DNA from: Slackia isoflavoniconvertens
GTDB taxonomy: Bacteria > Actinomycetota > Coriobacteriia > Coriobacteriales > Eggerthellaceae
Assembly (NCBI RefSeq): GCF_003725955.1
Contig: NZ_QIBZ01000001.1
Coordinates: 124,001 to 188,000 of the forward strand
Length of the DNA stretch: 64,000 nt
Direction of reading: 5' to 3'
Shown here: piece by piece, positions 62,544 to 64,000 of the stretch
How positions within the stretch are numbered: the stretch's first letter is position 1
Layout of the letters: each line of letters begins with the position of its first letter
Notes under the pieces: generated by a model
Database searches by the model: none
The model's input: the letters and a program-made list of their open reading frames with translations, nothing else
What the model was told of the DNA's origin: nothing
Translations under genes and position numbers: made by a program

Positions 62544-63484
62544 TGGCTGCAGAGAAAAAAGCAACCCGCGCCGCCTACGGTGAGACGCTGGTCGAATTGG
62601 TGGAACAGGGTATCGACGTCGTAGCCGTCGAGGCCGACCTTTCTGGTTCCACCACCACCAAAAAGCTGGGCGCTGCGCATCCCGAGCGCCTAGTGAACGT
62701 TGGCATCGCCGAACAAGATATGGTTGGCGTGGCCGCTGGTCTCTCGCTCACGGGCCACACCGCATTCACTGGCTCGTTCGCCGTGTTCGGCACCGGCCGT
62801 GTGTATGATCAAATTCGCAACACCGTGTGCTATGCGAATCTGAACGTGAAAATCGCCCCTACGCATGCCGGCATTTCCGTAGGCCCCGACGGCGGCAGCC
62901 ATCAGATGGTCGAAGATATCGCCCTTATGCGCGTGCTGCCGAACATGCGCGTTCTCGTTCCCGCCGACTACTACGCTGCGAAGGCCGCCATTAAGCTGGC
63001 CGCCGAAACGCCGGGCCCCGTGTATGTGCGCATGGGCCGCGCATCGGTGCCGTGCGTCTATGAGCCGGGCAAAGAGCTCGAGATGGGTCGCGCATACGTG
63101 CTTCGCGAGGGCAGCGATGTTTCCATCGTCGCCTGCGGCGTCGAAATCGATGAGGCCCTGAAGGCCGCCGAGTTGCTGGCCGCTGAAGGCATTTCCGCAG
63201 AGGTTATCGACGCATTCTGCGTGAAGCCGCTCGACGAAGACACCATTTTGGCGTCGGTCGAGAAGACGGGCTGCATCGTGACCGCTGAAGAGCACTCCGT
63301 TATCGGCGGCCTTGGTGGCGCCGTGGCGGAATGCCTGGCCGCAAAGCATCCCGCTCCGCTCGAGCGCGTGGGCATGCAGGATTGCTTCGGCACGTCGGCA
63401 AGCTACGAGGAACTGCTCGTGGAATTCCACATGGATGCCGCCGCTATCGCCGAGGCGGCCAAAAAGGTTATCTCTCGCAAATAG
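62543..63484 (+). CDS. Transketolase C-terminal subunit
   Basis: This 313-residue partner holds the pyrimidine-binding and C-terminal domains. Visible parts are VAVEADLSGSTTTKKLGAAHPERLVNVGIAEQDMVGVAAGLSLTGHTAF (with the catalytic glutamate), PTHAGISVGPDGGSHQMVEDIALMRVLPNM, and the C-terminal VTAEEHSVIGGLGGAVAE. It is translationally coupled to the first subunit and followed by a strong terminator. Confidence 0.95.
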   Translation: MAAEKKATRAAYGETLVELVEQGIDVVAVEADLSGSTTTKKLGAAHPERLVNVGIAEQDMVGVAAGLSLTGHTAFTGSFAVFGTGRVYDQIRNTVCYANLNVKIAPTHAGISVGPDGGSHQMVEDIALMRVLPNMRVLVPADYYAAKAAIKLAAETPGPVYVRMGRASVPCVYEPGKELEMGRAYVLREGSDVSIVACGVEIDEALKAAELLAAEGISAEVIDAFCVKPLDEDTILASVEKTGCIVTAEEHSVIGGLGGAVAECLAAKHPAPLERVGMQDCFGTSASYEELLVEFHMDAAAIAEAAKKVISRK

Positions 63485-63506
63485 CGCGTTAGAGCGTCGC
63501 TTGTTC

Positions 63507-63537
63507 AAGGCCGGGTTTATGCCCGGCCTTTTCTTTT
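63507..63537 (+). terminator. Intrinsic terminator after the transketolase genes
   Basis: Nine-base perfect arms (63507-63515 and 63522-63530) are followed by TTCTTTT. Confidence 0.9.
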
Positions 63538-63550
63538 AAAAATGGAACGC

Positions 63551-63596
63551 AGCCAGGCGAGCGCATAGTGAGCGCAGCGAACGGTAGCGAGCCGTG
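63551..63596 (+). repeat. Dispersed intergenic repeat, second copy
   Basis: AGCCAGGCGAGCGCATAG (63551-63568) and CGGTAGCGAGCCGTG (63582-63596) are exact reverse complements of 12425-12442 and 12391-12405 in the same order, with a different spacer. A CCCGAGG/CCTCGGG hairpin follows at about 63599-63618. Confidence 0.75.
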
Positions 63597-63770
63597 GTCC
63601 CGAGGAACCCCTCGGGGCGGCCGGCGAGTTTCTTGGGTGCGGCGCTCCGCTGTGCTTTTCAGGCTCTATTCAGTGCAGTGTTTGTTTCGTAGCGAAGCGA
63701 GCAGGGATTTGCGTATCTTGGTAGAATAAGCGGATTGAGTCCAGTAACCATTATTTGAACGGAGCACTCT

Positions 63771-64000
63771 GTGACGAACACCAATGACGCGCGACGTCGC
63801 GATCCCCTCGAAGCGGGGGCTACGTCGCGGGTGACGCCGCCTGTGGGCCGCCATGCCGCCCATGCAGGCTCCAACGTCGCTCAATCCGCGGGCGCCACTT
63901 CGGCAAACCGCGCTGTGAGCCCCCAGGCAACTGGCGCGCTCCCCGCAATGAACAAACTTGCACCCGGCCACGCTGGCCGCGGTCACCATGCTCCCGCCCA
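63771..64000 (+). CDS. Start of an unrecognised Ala/Pro/His-rich protein (partial)
   Basis: A GTG at 63771 with GGAG eight bases upstream opens a frame of 76 codons that runs off the window. The visible product is hydrophilic, low in complexity and rich in alanine, glycine, arginine, histidine and proline, beginning VTNTNDARRRDPLEAGATS (first residue read as Met). It looks like a disordered N-terminus, perhaps the cytoplasmic lead of a membrane protein or regulator. No family is recognisable. Confidence 0.55.
   Translation, partial: MTNTNDARRRDPLEAGATSRVTPPVGRHAAHAGSNVAQSAGATSANRAVSPQATGALPAMNKLAPGHAGRGHHAPA

Noticed and set aside
63659-63989. Minus-strand frames near the window end
   Set aside because: They oppose the GTG-started frame at 63771, which has a ribosome site, and their Cys/Arg-rich products look non-coding.

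Overview
The window reads as chromosomal DNA of a GC-rich, anaerobic Actinomycetota bacterium, most likely class Coriobacteriia (Eggerthellaceae-like). This is inferred from the FtsZ-SepF-YggT-DivIVA order without FtsA, a CaiA-like dehydrogenase with FixABCX, an archaeal-type hydBGDA hydrogenase set, a split transketolase and the general protein flavour. No rRNA, CRISPR array, intact insertion sequence or prophage is visible. About 55 protein genes, six tRNAs, RNase P RNA and one TPP riboswitch were identified.

Layout. 1-2.2 kb: 3' end of a cyclophilin, a membrane-anchored TPR protein and ndk. 2.3-6.3 kb: a four-gene [NiFe] hydrogenase operon (hydBGDA, sulfhydrogenase or group 3b type). 6.6-12.3 kb: a TetR-family regulator divergent from an acyl-CoA dehydrogenase plus fixABCX, an electron-bifurcating module. 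12.5-15.6 kb: a type 1c aspartate aminotransferase divergent from putP. 15.8-20.4 kb: translation and export block (tRNA-Tyr, -Thr, -Met, tuf, rpmG, tRNA-Trp, secE, nusG, rplK, rplA). 20.4-29.1 kb: map, murJ, nadK, a DUF1846 gene, pyrG and a XerD-like recombinase. 29.4-48.4 kb: the division and cell-wall (dcw) cluster mraZ-rsmH-ftsL-ftsI-murF-mraY-murD-ftsW-murG-murC-murB-ftsQ-ftsZ-pgeF-yggS-sepF-yggT-divIVA, lacking murE, ddl and ftsA. 48.6-52.4 kb: rnpB (minus strand), thiN, then a TPP riboswitch with thiMED. 52.4-54.5 kb: a gene-free stretch with DnaA-box-like 9-mers and a tRNA-associated duplication, then tRNA-Glu, tRNA-Gln and cca, all on the minus strand. 54.8-64 kb: a large STAND-SARP regulator, secA, prfB, a two-subunit transketolase and the start of a gene that leaves the window.

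The metabolic parts fit an anaerobe that handles electrons through hydrogen/NAD(P)H, bifurcating flavoproteins and ferredoxin-like FixX. Thiamine genes here support salvage (ThiM, ThiD, ThiE, ThiN) rather than de novo precursor synthesis.

The most unusual observations are: a release factor 2 whose stop-codon-reading tripeptide is SPT instead of SPF, together with strong avoidance of TGA and dominance of TAG stops; a hydrogenase large subunit ending exactly at the last nickel-motif histidine; five DnaA-box-like 9-mers in a gene-free region beside a duplicated tRNA-Glu 3' end; paired MraZ-type operators; and several families of intergenic hairpin repeats.
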